Positions 27,394-34,214 of a DNA stretch of 45,414 nt are shown here, piece by piece. The stretch covers positions 2,283 to 47,696 of the forward strand of contig PBSO01000005.1 of NCBI GenBank assembly GCA_002726275.1. Reading direction: 5' to 3'. The position numbers and the translations under genes were made by a program. Origin of the DNA: Methanobacteriota archaeon (GTDB taxonomy: Archaea; Thermoplasmatota; Poseidoniia; Poseidoniales; Thalassarchaeaceae). The first letter of the stretch is position 1. Each line of letters opens with the position of its first letter. A model generated the notes under the pieces. The model was not told the origin of the DNA. It worked only from the letters and a program-made list of their open reading frames with translations, and searched no databases.

Positions 27394-27981
27394 ATGCAGT
27401 CCATCAGCGCGGAAGAGGCGAAAGCACGACTAATAGACAGGGTAAGAGACCTGGCGTACTTGCATTCCCCAGATGATTTATTCACCCTTGCCAGCGGAAG
27501 GCAGAGCCCACATTTCTTCGACATGAAACCAGTCATGATGGACCCCAACTGTGCACACTTGCTAGGTGTGCTAATTCACCACCAATTGGAAACTCTCGGA
27601 GGCATCGATGCAGTAGGGGGCCTCGAGCTTGGGGCCGTTCCACTGACTGCAATAGCCATAGCGAAGGCAGGCAAGGGCTCAGAACTGAGGGGATTCATGG
27701 TTCGTAAGGAGCCAAAGGGCAGGGGGGGCCGCAAGACCGGAAATCCCCCTGGAATAGAGGGTGCAACTATCAAGCCAGGGGACCGAGTCGTGCTTCTCGA
27801 GGACGTCACTACAACAGGGGGCTCCGCCCTGAAGGCTGCACAGATGCTGACCGGGATGGGCTGCGATGTAGCTGCATGTATTACCATACTAGACAGACAG
27901 GAAGGCGGGGCGGACGCCTTCAGAGATGCTGGAATTGATCTCAGACCACTTATTCTGAGGTCTGATGTGGCCGGTGATTGA
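27394..27981 (+). CDS. pyrE: Orotate phosphoribosyltransferase
   Basis: A 195-residue protein from ATG 27394, preceded by a purine-rich GGAGAGGAGGAAGAAG that can serve as ribosome-binding site. Seen are LASGRQSPHFFDMK near residue 32 (the family's 'SG..S..Y.D' block) and VGGLELGAVPLTAIAIA. A basic catalytic loop with RKEPKGRGGRK follows, then the PRPP-binding motif VVLLEDVTTTGGSALKA near residue 137. It makes OMP from orotate and PRPP in pyrimidine synthesis. It is divergent from the polymerase gene and directly followed by csaA (TGA then ATG). Confidence 0.95.
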   Translation: MQSISAEEAKARLIDRVRDLAYLHSPDDLFTLASGRQSPHFFDMKPVMMDPNCAHLLGVLIHHQLETLGGIDAVGGLELGAVPLTAIAIAKAGKGSELRGFMVRKEPKGRGGRKTGNPPGIEGATIKPGDRVVLLEDVTTTGGSALKAAQMLTGMGCDVAACITILDRQEGGADAFRDAGIDLRPLILRSDVAGD

Positions 27982-28380
27982 ATGGGCCAGCACGTAATAG
28001 ATCCGGATGGTAATCCATACCATCCCGAGAATCTGGAGAGGAAGGAGTACGTGGGCGCATCTGCATACTTCGACTTGGACCTCAGGTCCGGCGTAATCGT
28101 CGAGGTCGAGCACTTCCCAGAGATGAGGAAGCCATCCTACAAGATTCAAGTCGATTTCGGCCCTGTTCTAGGTAGACTGTGGAGCTCCGCGCAGATTACC
28201 AATTACCCCCGTCACGACCTCATAGGGAGAACGGTCGTAGGCGCCGTCAATCTGGGTGACAAGACACTTCCAACGGGATTCATATCGCAGTTTCTGGTTC
28301 TTGGAGCCCTGGATCCGGATGGAACAGTCAGGCTCCTTGAGCTCCCTGAAGGCGTGATGCCCGGTTCCATGGTCGCCTGA
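27982..28380 (+). CDS. csaA: CsaA-like tRNA-binding (OB-fold) protein
   Basis: A 132-residue protein of the tRNA_bind / EMAP-II-like OB fold. The blocks DLDLRSGVIVEVEHFPEMRK, YKIQVDFGPVLG and WSSAQITNYPRHDLIGRTVV match CsaA closely, including the SSAQIT segment. A SEFLVLGA-like block (SQFLVLGALDPDG) lies near the C-terminus. CsaA-type proteins bind tRNA as dimers and have been linked to chaperone or secretion functions in bacteria. The N-terminal 25 residues are an extra extension. It starts immediately after the pyrE stop, so the two should be co-transcribed. Confidence 0.9.
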   Translation: MGQHVIDPDGNPYHPENLERKEYVGASAYFDLDLRSGVIVEVEHFPEMRKPSYKIQVDFGPVLGRLWSSAQITNYPRHDLIGRTVVGAVNLGDKTLPTGFISQFLVLGALDPDGTVRLLELPEGVMPGSMVA

Positions 28381-28382
28381 CC

Positions 28383-28481
28383 TCACCTGTGCTTCCAGCA
28401 GTAATTGGATTTGTACTTGACATTCTTTCCACATTGAGGGGACCCGGCCCGATCCTCGTCTATCCCCTTGCACCGACCCAT
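28383..28481 (-). CDS. Possible 32-residue zinc-knuckle microprotein
   Basis: A short ORF from ATG 28481 to TGA 28383-28385. Cys4, Cys17, Cys28 and His31 are spaced C-x12-C-x10-C-x2-H, and the protein ends YCWKHR. This resembles the short zinc-binding module found in DUF5763-type proteins, where 'G..YC..H' closes the site. It is convergent with csaA (2 bp between the ends), and its 5' end faces the cyclophilin promoter region. The ORF can be extended in frame to 28571, but that part overlaps the cyclophilin start. The short length makes it uncertain. Confidence 0.4.
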   Translation of the reverse strand: MGRCKGIDEDRAGSPQCGKNVKYKSNYCWKHR

Positions 28482-28560
28482 AACTAAGCGAGGCCGTTGC
28501 AATGTCATTATCCTTCTTACGGCAGTTACACTATTGGACTGGTTGCCACTCGCCCAATCC

Positions 28561-29046
28561 ATGAACACCATAGTTAGGATGACGACAAGCGCAGGACCGA
28601 TAGATATCGAACTTTACACCGAAGAATGTCCAGAGACCACAGGAAACTTCCTCCGTCTAGTAGACGACGGTTACTATGACGGCCTCCACTTCCATAGGGT
28701 CATCAAGGACTTCATGATACAAGGCGGCTGCCCCCATTCGAGGGACCCTCATAACGGCAGAGCTGGAACCGGGGGGCCCGGCTGGAAGATTCCCTGTGAG
28801 GCCTCAGCACTAGCCAAGAGGCACGATAGCCCAGGACTTTTCTCGATGGCCAATGCTGGTCCCAATACCGGCGGCTCGCAGTTCTTTCTGACCACCGTCC
28901 CCACGCCTTGGCTCGATGGCAACCATGCTGTATTCGGCAAAGTTGTGAAAGGAATGGAGAACGTATACAAGATCGAGAATTGTGATACTAAACCAGGAGA
29001 CAGGCCGTACGACCCCCAGAAGATAATAAAAGTAGAGAGATTTTGA
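28561..29046 (+). CDS. ppiA: Cyclophilin-type peptidyl-prolyl cis-trans isomerase
   Basis: A 161-residue protein from ATG 28561 (MNTIVRMTTSAGPIDIELY). The upstream 31 codons of the frame are not needed by the family. Conserved active-site blocks are present: YYDGLHFHRVIKDFMIQGG with the catalytic Arg, GLFSMANAGPNTGGSQFF, and FGKVVKGMENV. There is no signal peptide, so it should act in the cytoplasm on prolyl bonds during folding. It is a single-gene unit followed by the AT-rich promoter region of the fumarase gene. Confidence 0.95.
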   Translation: MNTIVRMTTSAGPIDIELYTEECPETTGNFLRLVDDGYYDGLHFHRVIKDFMIQGGCPHSRDPHNGRAGTGGPGWKIPCEASALAKRHDSPGLFSMANAGPNTGGSQFFLTTVPTPWLDGNHAVFGKVVKGMENVYKIENCDTKPGDRPYDPQKIIKVERF

Positions 29047-29071
29047 GAAATCGACCCACTAAGCGTAAATC

Positions 29072-29097
29072 AAATATTTTATTAATAACTAATTAAT
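29072..29097 (+). promoter_or_regulatory. AT-rich promoter with two ATTAAT palindromes before the RHH-fumarase
   Basis: A run of A and T directly upstream of the fumarase ATG (29107) contains ATTTTATTAATAAC, a likely TATA element. Two copies of the palindrome ATTAAT lie at 29081-29086 and 29092-29097, 11 bp apart, about one helical turn. Ribbon-helix-helix proteins often bind short repeated operators spaced this way. Since the downstream gene encodes such a domain, autoregulation is a reasonable inference. The stretch is much more AT-rich than its surroundings. Confidence 0.5.
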
Positions 29098-29106
29098 GCC
29101 GACTAT

Positions 29107-30702
29107 ATGGCAAAGCACCGTGCGGGGGACCGTAGGATAATCAGCATCAGCATACCAGAGGAGACGGCGAGGAAGCTAGACAGGAAAGTCGGCAAGGGAA
29201 TGAAGAAGGGGAGGTCCGCCACAATCGCTAGGATGATCGAGCAGGGTCTATCGCATGACACCAGCGCCCCTGTAGACGAGAACCCGCCTCAGAGATCAGC
29301 TAGGGCGGACCCTGATTCATACCGCACAGAGAAAGACACCATGGGGGAAATCGACGTTCCCTCAGATAGGTACTATGGGGCGCAGACTGCTCGTTCGCTC
29401 GTTAATTTTGACATTGGCGAGGACACGATGCCTAGATCAATCATCAGGGCCTTCGGCATACTCAAGGGCGCGGCTGCGAAGACCAACGTAGACTTGGAAC
29501 AGCTGGACTCAGAGATAGGTGCCCTGGTGATTTCTGCGTGCGAGGAAGTAATTTCTGGGACTCTGGACGAGCACTTCCCACTCAGGGTATGGCAAACAGG
29601 GTCGGGCACTCAGACCAATATGAATTCGAACGAGGTCATTGCAAACAGGGCAATAGAGCTAGCAGGGGGTGTACTTGGAAGCAAATCGCCCGTCCACCCG
29701 AACGATCACGTCAACAGGGCCCAGTCAAGCAACGATACCTTTCCCACAGCCATGCACATAGCCGCAGCCGAGGAGATCAGTCACAGACTCCTCCCTGCCG
29801 TGTCGCACATGAGGGAGGCTCTCTCTGCCAAGTCAGCAGAGTTCTCCAAGATAGTGAAGATCGGGAGGACGCACCTCATGGATGCAGTCCCACTCACATT
29901 GGGCCAGGAGTTTTCAGGATACGTCTCAATGTTGGACTCGGACATCCGTAGAATAGAGGCTTCCCTGCAGGACCTGTTTGAGCTGGCACTGGGAGGGACC
30001 GCAGTCGGTACCGGCCTGAACACCCATCCGGACTTCTCCGAGCAGGTCGCAGCAAGGATTGCCCAGAAAACGGGTTTGCCATTCGTCAGTGCGGATAATA
30101 AATTCGCACAACTAGCTGCCCATGACGCATTGGTTGCCGCATCTGGGACTCTAAACACATTGGCGGCATCACTGATGAAGATAGCAAACGACATCAGATG
30201 GCTGGGCTCTGGACCGAGATGTGGATTCGGAGAACTATCCCTTCCTGCTAACGAACCAGGGTCAAGTATTATGCCGGGGAAGGTAAACCCGACCCAGTCA
30301 GAGGCCATGACAATGGTCTGCTGTCAGGTCATGGGGAACCACACCGCCATCACCATCGGGGGCAGCCAGGGTAACTTCGAGCTTAACGTGTACAAGCCAA
30401 TGATGGTTCACAACATACTCCATTCCGTGAGGATACTCTCTGACACCTGCAGATCATTCACTGACAAGTGTGTAAAGGGGCTGGAGGCAAATGAGGACAA
30501 GATTGCTTCACACCTGGAGAATTCGTTGATGCTGGTCACAGCGCTAAACCCGCACATAGGATACGACAACGCAGCCAAGATAGCCAAGAACGCACATAAG
30601 AAGGGACTCACTCTGAGGCAGAGCGCATTGGAACTAGGGCTTCTTACCGATGAGCAGTTTGACGAGTGGGTCAGACCAGAATCGATGACAGGGCACGCAT
30701 AG
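29107..30702 (+). CDS. fumC: Class II fumarate hydratase with fused N-terminal ribbon-helix-helix domain
   Basis: A 531-residue protein. Residues 9-49 read as a CopG-type ribbon-helix-helix domain: strand RRIISISIP, helix [11 protein letters not shown], then [14 protein letters not shown]. After a Pro/Ser linker, class II fumarase begins at [19 protein letters not shown] (71-89). It contains [18 protein letters not shown], the HPNDHVN and SSND blocks and the signature [16 protein letters not shown]. The enzyme interconverts fumarate and malate in the TCA cycle. Between residues 50 and 78 there is no ATG, GTG or TTG in frame, while the fumarase core needs residues from about 71. The fusion is therefore real in this sequence unless there is a frame error. 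Confidence 0.93.
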   Translation: MAKHRAGDRRIISISIPEETARKLDRKVGKGMKKGRSATIARMIEQGLSHDTSAPVDENPPQRSARADPDSYRTEKDTMGEIDVPSDRYYGAQTARSLVNFDIGEDTMPRSIIRAFGILKGAAAKTNVDLEQLDSEIGALVISACEEVISGTLDEHFPLRVWQTGSGTQTNMNSNEVIANRAIELAGGVLGSKSPVHPNDHVNRAQSSNDTFPTAMHIAAAEEISHRLLPAVSHMREALSAKSAEFSKIVKIGRTHLMDAVPLTLGQEFSGYVSMLDSDIRRIEASLQDLFELALGGTAVGTGLNTHPDFSEQVAARIAQKTGLPFVSADNKFAQLAAHDALVAASGTLNTLAASLMKIANDIRWLGSGPRCGFGELSLPANEPGSSIMPGKVNPTQSEAMTMVCCQVMGNHTAITIGGSQGNFELNVYKPMMVHNILHSVRILSDTCRSFTDKCVKGLEANEDKIASHLENSLMLVTALNPHIGYDNAAKIAKNAHKKGLTLRQSALELGLLTDEQFDEWVRPESMTGHA

Positions 30703-30754
30703 AGTGACCTAACTCCCAGAAAATTATTGTTTGAATGGGCCATAAAGGGGTGGG

Positions 30755-30870
30755 AGCAGCAGGGGGTTCTGCTTGGGGAAGCTTTCCCCCCTGCGTACTC
30801 CGCAGGGTCCGGTTCCTCCTAGTCAGACTAGGATTTCCCGGGTAGACGACTCTGGGACCACTGGGGTCCC
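30755..30870. other. Five consecutive perfect hairpins after fumC
   Basis: Within 116 bp there are five perfect stem-loops: AGCAG/CTGCT at 30755-30773; GGGGAA/TTCCCC around GCT at 30775-30789; and CCCTGCG/CGCAGGG around TACTC at 30789-30807. The fourth is TCCTAGT/ACTAGGA around CAG at 30817-30833, and the fifth is GGGACC/GGTCCC around ACTGG at 30854-30870. They lie about 50 bp beyond the fumarase stop on one side and form the 3' part of the candidate minus-strand RNA on the other. Confidence 0.7.
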
Positions 30871-31030
30871 TTCGCCATTTTTCTGGACGTTTGGGTAATA
30901 TCCCCCCGGAGGATCGCTCCCCCGTCGCCCTTCTCGATTCCCTCCGTGGCTATTATCACCATTTTGTTTCTCGATCGGTACCGGTCCTCCACGGGTCTCC
31001 CCGCTCTTGTTCCCGGTGTGTTTCCCTCGA

Positions 31031-31058
31031 GCTTCCTTCCCCTTCCTTGCGTCCGGTT
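31031..31058. repeat. 28-nt direct repeat, copy 1
   Basis: A 28-base stretch beginning GCTTCCTTCC and ending GTCCGGTT on the plus strand. It is identical to copy 2 at 31212-31239, 181 bp away. In the minus-strand sense the unit begins AACCGGACGCAAGGAAGG and contains a GCAA tetraloop-like element. The duplicated element argues for a modular RNA. Confidence 0.85.
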
Positions 31059-31211
31059 CTCTCTACTTTCGTTCCCCACACCCGCTCTCTAGGTTCGTCG
31101 CCATCTCTGACTCTCCCCCTTCTTTCGTGTACCTTCGCAGCATGGTCTCCTGGTACGGTTTGTGTTTTCCCCCCGAAGGGTTCGGTTCCGTTTTCCCCAG
31201 TTTCCCCCCTC

Positions 31212-31239
31212 GCTTCCTTCCCCTTCCTTGCGTCCGGTT
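31212..31239. repeat. 28-nt direct repeat, copy 2
   Basis: The same 28 bases as at 31031-31058. The flanks differ on both sides, so this is a discrete repeated module and not part of a long duplication. Confidence 0.85.
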
Positions 31240-31420
31240 ATCCCCACGTTGGTTCTACTGCCGCCTCCTCGTCCACAGACGATTCGACTTTTCCCCGTTC
31301 ACCTTTCGGATCCCGGTTCTACCTCTCCGACTTTGCGGATCAGTTGTTGTGGCCCGCGGGTTTGCCGAAGCTCCCCCACACCACTCCCCCGGAGCGGCAA
31401 AGTCAACAGGGCAAGCGGCG

Positions 31421-31436
31421 GCAAATAAACCTTTCG
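31421..31436 (-). promoter_or_regulatory. BRE/TATA-like archaeal promoter for the candidate ncRNA
   Basis: On the minus strand the sequence reads CGAAAGGTTTATTTGC. CGAAA followed two bases later by TTTAT is close to the archaeal BRE plus TATA consensus (CGAAAnnTTTATATA) seen at strong promoters. An initiation site about 24 bp downstream would fall near 31400, where the first helix of the candidate RNA begins. Confidence 0.6.
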
Positions 31437-31449
31437 TTATATCACAGTA

Positions 31450-31493
31450 TTACAGTGGAAATATAGGTCTAGAAATGTTAATTTCCACTGTAA
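31450..31493. repeat. 13-bp perfect inverted repeat between propeller gene and ncRNA promoter
   Basis: TTACAGTGGAAAT (31450-31462) and ATTTCCACTGTAA (31481-31493) are perfect reverse complements with 18 bp between them. The element begins 5 bp after the stop codon of the propeller gene in its own direction and ends 14 bp before the BRE-like box. It may be the 3' stem-loop of that mRNA, or an operator for the RNA promoter. Confidence 0.7.
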
Positions 31494-31497
31494 ATTA

Positions 31498-32550
31498 TCA
31501 ACTACGTAGGCCTCTCAGTTTCTTTCTGAGTGCCGCAGAATGATCATCCTCATCTCCTCCGATATCGCCTTCTGCCATCCGCCTTTCTAGAAAATCTGCA
31601 TTAATTGAGAAAATTCTGCCTTTTTCATCTCCTAGAACAACCATCCCTTCTTGATGGGACGAGGCGTTAATTCTGCTTGGATGACTAATTTCTAGACTCT
31701 TCAGTGAATTATCAATTCCATGAATAGAGGTTTTTTCTCCCCAGGAAACTGCCCAAGCACCAATATTTCCTGGCTTCGGAACAATCGCGTCAATATTGCC
31801 GCCGACCTCCTCGTTCCAGCCATCGCTACCTACGGACCCCTCTTCCGTCCCATATACCCAGAAGTCGCCAATAACGGCCAATGACCGCACCGACTCACCA
31901 ACTCCGGGCCAGGACGAACCATGAAGGTCGCTTATCTTCCCATCACTGTGTCCAAACAACACTCCTTCGGCCCCCACTGTCCCAGTGGTTACTGGTGAGT
32001 CAACAGACAGCCCCTTGTGTATCGGCCCCTCATTTATCGTGGCCCTCAGATACCCACATCTCGGCCTTCCCAGGCCCAGAACCACTCCTCCGTGGGAGTG
32101 AGGCCCTAGGAACCAGCACTTCTCCTCGAAGCTCCAGCGGTTCAGAAGGGAGCCTCCTCGATCAAAGGCCCAGAGAGTCGACTCAACATAGTCCGAGACC
32201 TCGATCTCGTAAACAGATGAACAAGCCCAAACAACATCCCCCATGTGAAAAACGTAATCGCTAGACCCTTCGAGCTCCGATTGCCAGAGAACCCCCCCCG
32301 TCTCAACAGAAAGTGAAGAAATGCTAGATGATGAAGCAATAAACAAACCTCCTCCTTCAAGGCAGATGCTAGAAATGGGGCCATCTATGTCGACCTCCCA
32401 GTATTTCTCCCCGGTGGTTGATGACCAGCACATCACCATCCCTTCATGAGAACCGCCAACAATTAGCCCATCCCTGATTACAACAGATGTACAAGCACCC
32501 CCCATGTCACGAACGAAGGAGGCCACAGTGCCTAGGGCCAACGCACTCAT
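31498..32550 (-). CDS. PQQ/WD-like beta-propeller protein
   Basis: A 350-residue protein from ATG 32550; a GTG at 32568 is also in frame. Repeated blade-like motifs are visible: LIVGGSHEGMVMCWSSTTGE, LFIASSSSISSLSVETGGVLW, EGVLFGHSDGKISDL, WVYGTEEGSV and MVVLGDEKGRIFSI. The 'G-x-(V/L)-x-W/A-ETG' pattern is that of PQQ-like or quinoprotein-type propellers, used as interaction surfaces. There is no convincing signal peptide, so it is probably cytoplasmic. The C-terminal 30 residues are acidic then basic. Function unknown. It is located 19 bp downstream of the ncRNA-side promoter region and in tandem with the M32 peptidase. Confidence 0.75.
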   Translation of the reverse strand: MSALALGTVASFVRDMGGACTSVVIRDGLIVGGSHEGMVMCWSSTTGEKYWEVDIDGPISSICLEGGGLFIASSSSISSLSVETGGVLWQSELEGSSDYVFHMGDVVWACSSVYEIEVSDYVESTLWAFDRGGSLLNRWSFEEKCWFLGPHSHGGVVLGLGRPRCGYLRATINEGPIHKGLSVDSPVTTGTVGAEGVLFGHSDGKISDLHGSSWPGVGESVRSLAVIGDFWVYGTEEGSVGSDGWNEEVGGNIDAIVPKPGNIGAWAVSWGEKTSIHGIDNSLKSLEISHPSRINASSHQEGMVVLGDEKGRIFSINADFLERRMAEGDIGGDEDDHSAALRKKLRGLRS

Positions 32551-32587
32551 GACCCCTCTCGGGGACACGGCTCTTTCGTGCTTCCGC

Positions 32588-34129
32588 TTACGCGCCTATT
32601 CCATATAGGCGACTTATCTTGCCTACAAGGTACTCAACAAAAGCATCGGGAGATGGTGGCGACCCCGTCGCCTCTTCTATTAGATCAGCTGGCTTCAGAA
32701 TGCTTCCTCTTTGGTGGACATGCACCCTCATCCACTCCAGAAGGGGACCAAAGTCGCCATCTCTGACTTGTTCGTCGTGATTGGGAAGATCAGAGCGTGC
32801 AGCAGCCAACAACTGTGCCGAGTACAGGTTACCAAGTGTGTATGTTGGGAAGTAACCTATGGCACCCATAGACCAGTGTATGTCCTGCAGTATGCCAAGG
32901 CTCCTGCTTGAGGCCCTGACTCCTAGGTACTCCTCGTACATGTCGTCCCATTTGTCGGGAAGGTCATCCACCTCAAGCTCCCCGGAGATCATCATCTTCT
33001 CTATCTCGTACCTGATCATGATGTGGATGTTGTAAGTGGCCTCGTCGGCCTCGACTCTAATCAGACTCGGCTCCACTAGGTTCACAGATCTCCAGAGCTG
33101 CTCAGCAGAGACATTGGACATGTTCTCGGGAAATTGCTCCTTCCACAGCGGGAGGGACCATTCACAGAACTCCAATGAGCGACCAATCTGATTCTCCCAA
33201 AGCCTGCTTTGGCTCTCGTGAATGCCTAATCCGTTTGCAGTACCCGCTGGTTGGAAGTCAAGGTTCCTGGGCCTCCCCTGTTCGTAAGTGCCATGCCCGG
33301 TCTCGTGCATTGAACCGTATAGCGAACCAAATGGGTCACTGTCACTGTACCTGGTAGTCCATCGCACGTCGTCCGGATTTGGTCCACCGCAGAAAGGATG
33401 AGTCGATGCATCCCTTCTCCCTGCTTCGAAGTCGAAACCTATAGACTCTGAAACCTTCTGACTCAGAACCTCCTGACCACCCTGCTCCCATGTGTTTTCA
33501 TCTATCCATGACATATCCGGCCTCGTACCTCTTTCGTTTACAGCCTTGATTAGGGGGGCAACGTTGTTTCTCAGTCCTTCAAAGAGCGGATCTAGCCTGG
33601 AAACAGAGAGACCGGACTCGTACAGATCAAGAAGAGCATCATATCGAAGCTCATCATAACCGAGGTAATCGGCTTTCATTCTTGCCAGCTCAATAGACTT
33701 TGCAAGATCGTCTCTAAAAATAGAGAAGTCATCCTTAGCCCTCGCTTCTGTCCACGAAATCAGGGACTTGGAATTGTGCTTCGCCATTTCTATTACGAAC
33801 TCGGTAGGGAGCTTGGTAGCCTTGTCGTAGGACTCTCTAGCCAGTCTCACGTTCGCACTCTGAACCTCGTCTAGGTCTGTAATCTCCTCAAGGATTTCAA
33901 GGAGCTCGCCAATTCTCGTGTCCGTCTGCCTGGTGTGACCCTCCTTGGATATCCAAGCTAATTGTTCGGCTCTCAGTGCAGCGGCCTTCGGCGGCATCAG
34001 AACCTCTTGGTCCCAACTGAGCAGGCTCCCCACTTGTCCTACGAGAGCAATGTCCTTCAGCCTCTCCATCAGTTCCTCGTACTCGTCCATGAGGTCCGAG
34101 GGGGGTAGTTGCTTCATAACTTGAATCAT
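32588..34129 (-). CDS. M32 family metallocarboxypeptidase (carboxypeptidase Taq)
   Basis: A 513-residue protein, normal for M32 (about 500). The zinc-binding HExxH lies in [13 protein letters not shown] at about residue 273, followed by the third-ligand block [17 protein letters not shown] about 30 residues later. N-terminal blocks such as [14 protein letters not shown] and a C-terminal RYEIEK are also family features. M32 enzymes are cytosolic metalloproteases that remove C-terminal residues. There is no signal peptide. It shares strand with the propeller gene and is divergent from the S15-like lipoprotein gene. Confidence 0.95.
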   Translation of the reverse strand: MIQVMKQLPPSDLMDEYEELMERLKDIALVGQVGSLLSWDQEVLMPPKAAALRAEQLAWISKEGHTRQTDTRIGELLEILEEITDLDEVQSANVRLARESYDKATKLPTEFVIEMAKHNSKSLISWTEARAKDDFSIFRDDLAKSIELARMKADYLGYDELRYDALLDLYESGLSVSRLDPLFEGLRNNVAPLIKAVNERGTRPDMSWIDENTWEQGGQEVLSQKVSESIGFDFEAGRRDASTHPFCGGPNPDDVRWTTRYSDSDPFGSLYGSMHETGHGTYEQGRPRNLDFQPAGTANGLGIHESQSRLWENQIGRSLEFCEWSLPLWKEQFPENMSNVSAEQLWRSVNLVEPSLIRVEADEATYNIHIMIRYEIEKMMISGELEVDDLPDKWDDMYEEYLGVRASSRSLGILQDIHWSMGAIGYFPTYTLGNLYSAQLLAAARSDLPNHDEQVRDGDFGPLLEWMRVHVHQRGSILKPADLIEEATGSPPSPDAFVEYLVGKISRLYGIGA

Positions 34130-34214
34130 TGCTCCCCTAACCCACCTTGGAATCTACAAGGTCCAATATCAATTAACCGAATCCATCATGTGTCTTTCCA
34201 TTTTCCAACATACC

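Larger units (their letters stand above)
30755..31401 (-). ncRNA. Candidate large structured non-coding RNA
   Basis: No credible protein gene fits 30703-31497; the ORFs there are short and compositionally odd. The minus strand is strongly purine-rich, as are the transcripts of neighbouring genes. A BRE/TATA-like promoter lies upstream (31421-31436). Helices seen include TTTGCCG(CTCC)/GGAG..CGGCAAA at 31361-31401, CCGAA/TTCGG at 31173-31185 and GGGACC/GGTCCC at 30854-30870. In minus-strand sense there are CC-GAAA-GG and CCC-TTCG-GGG tetraloop hairpins, typical of folded RNA. It carries a 28-nt direct repeat and a 3' array of five hairpins. It does not show the conserved RNase P, SRP or 5S motifs I looked for. 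The ends are estimates. Confidence 0.6.

Noticed and set aside
30755-31401. RNase P RNA, SRP RNA or rRNA identity
   Set aside because: I looked for the RNase P conserved P4 strands, the SRP helix 8 loop and 5S elements on both strands and did not find them. The interval is also longer than RNase P or SRP RNA.
30891-31543. Overlapping plus-strand ORFs of 80-190 codons in the pyrimidine-rich gap
   Set aside because: The translations are Ser/Pro/Leu/Phe low-complexity stretches in all three frames, with no start signals, no domain and the opposite purine bias to real genes here. They are frames of the candidate RNA's antisense.
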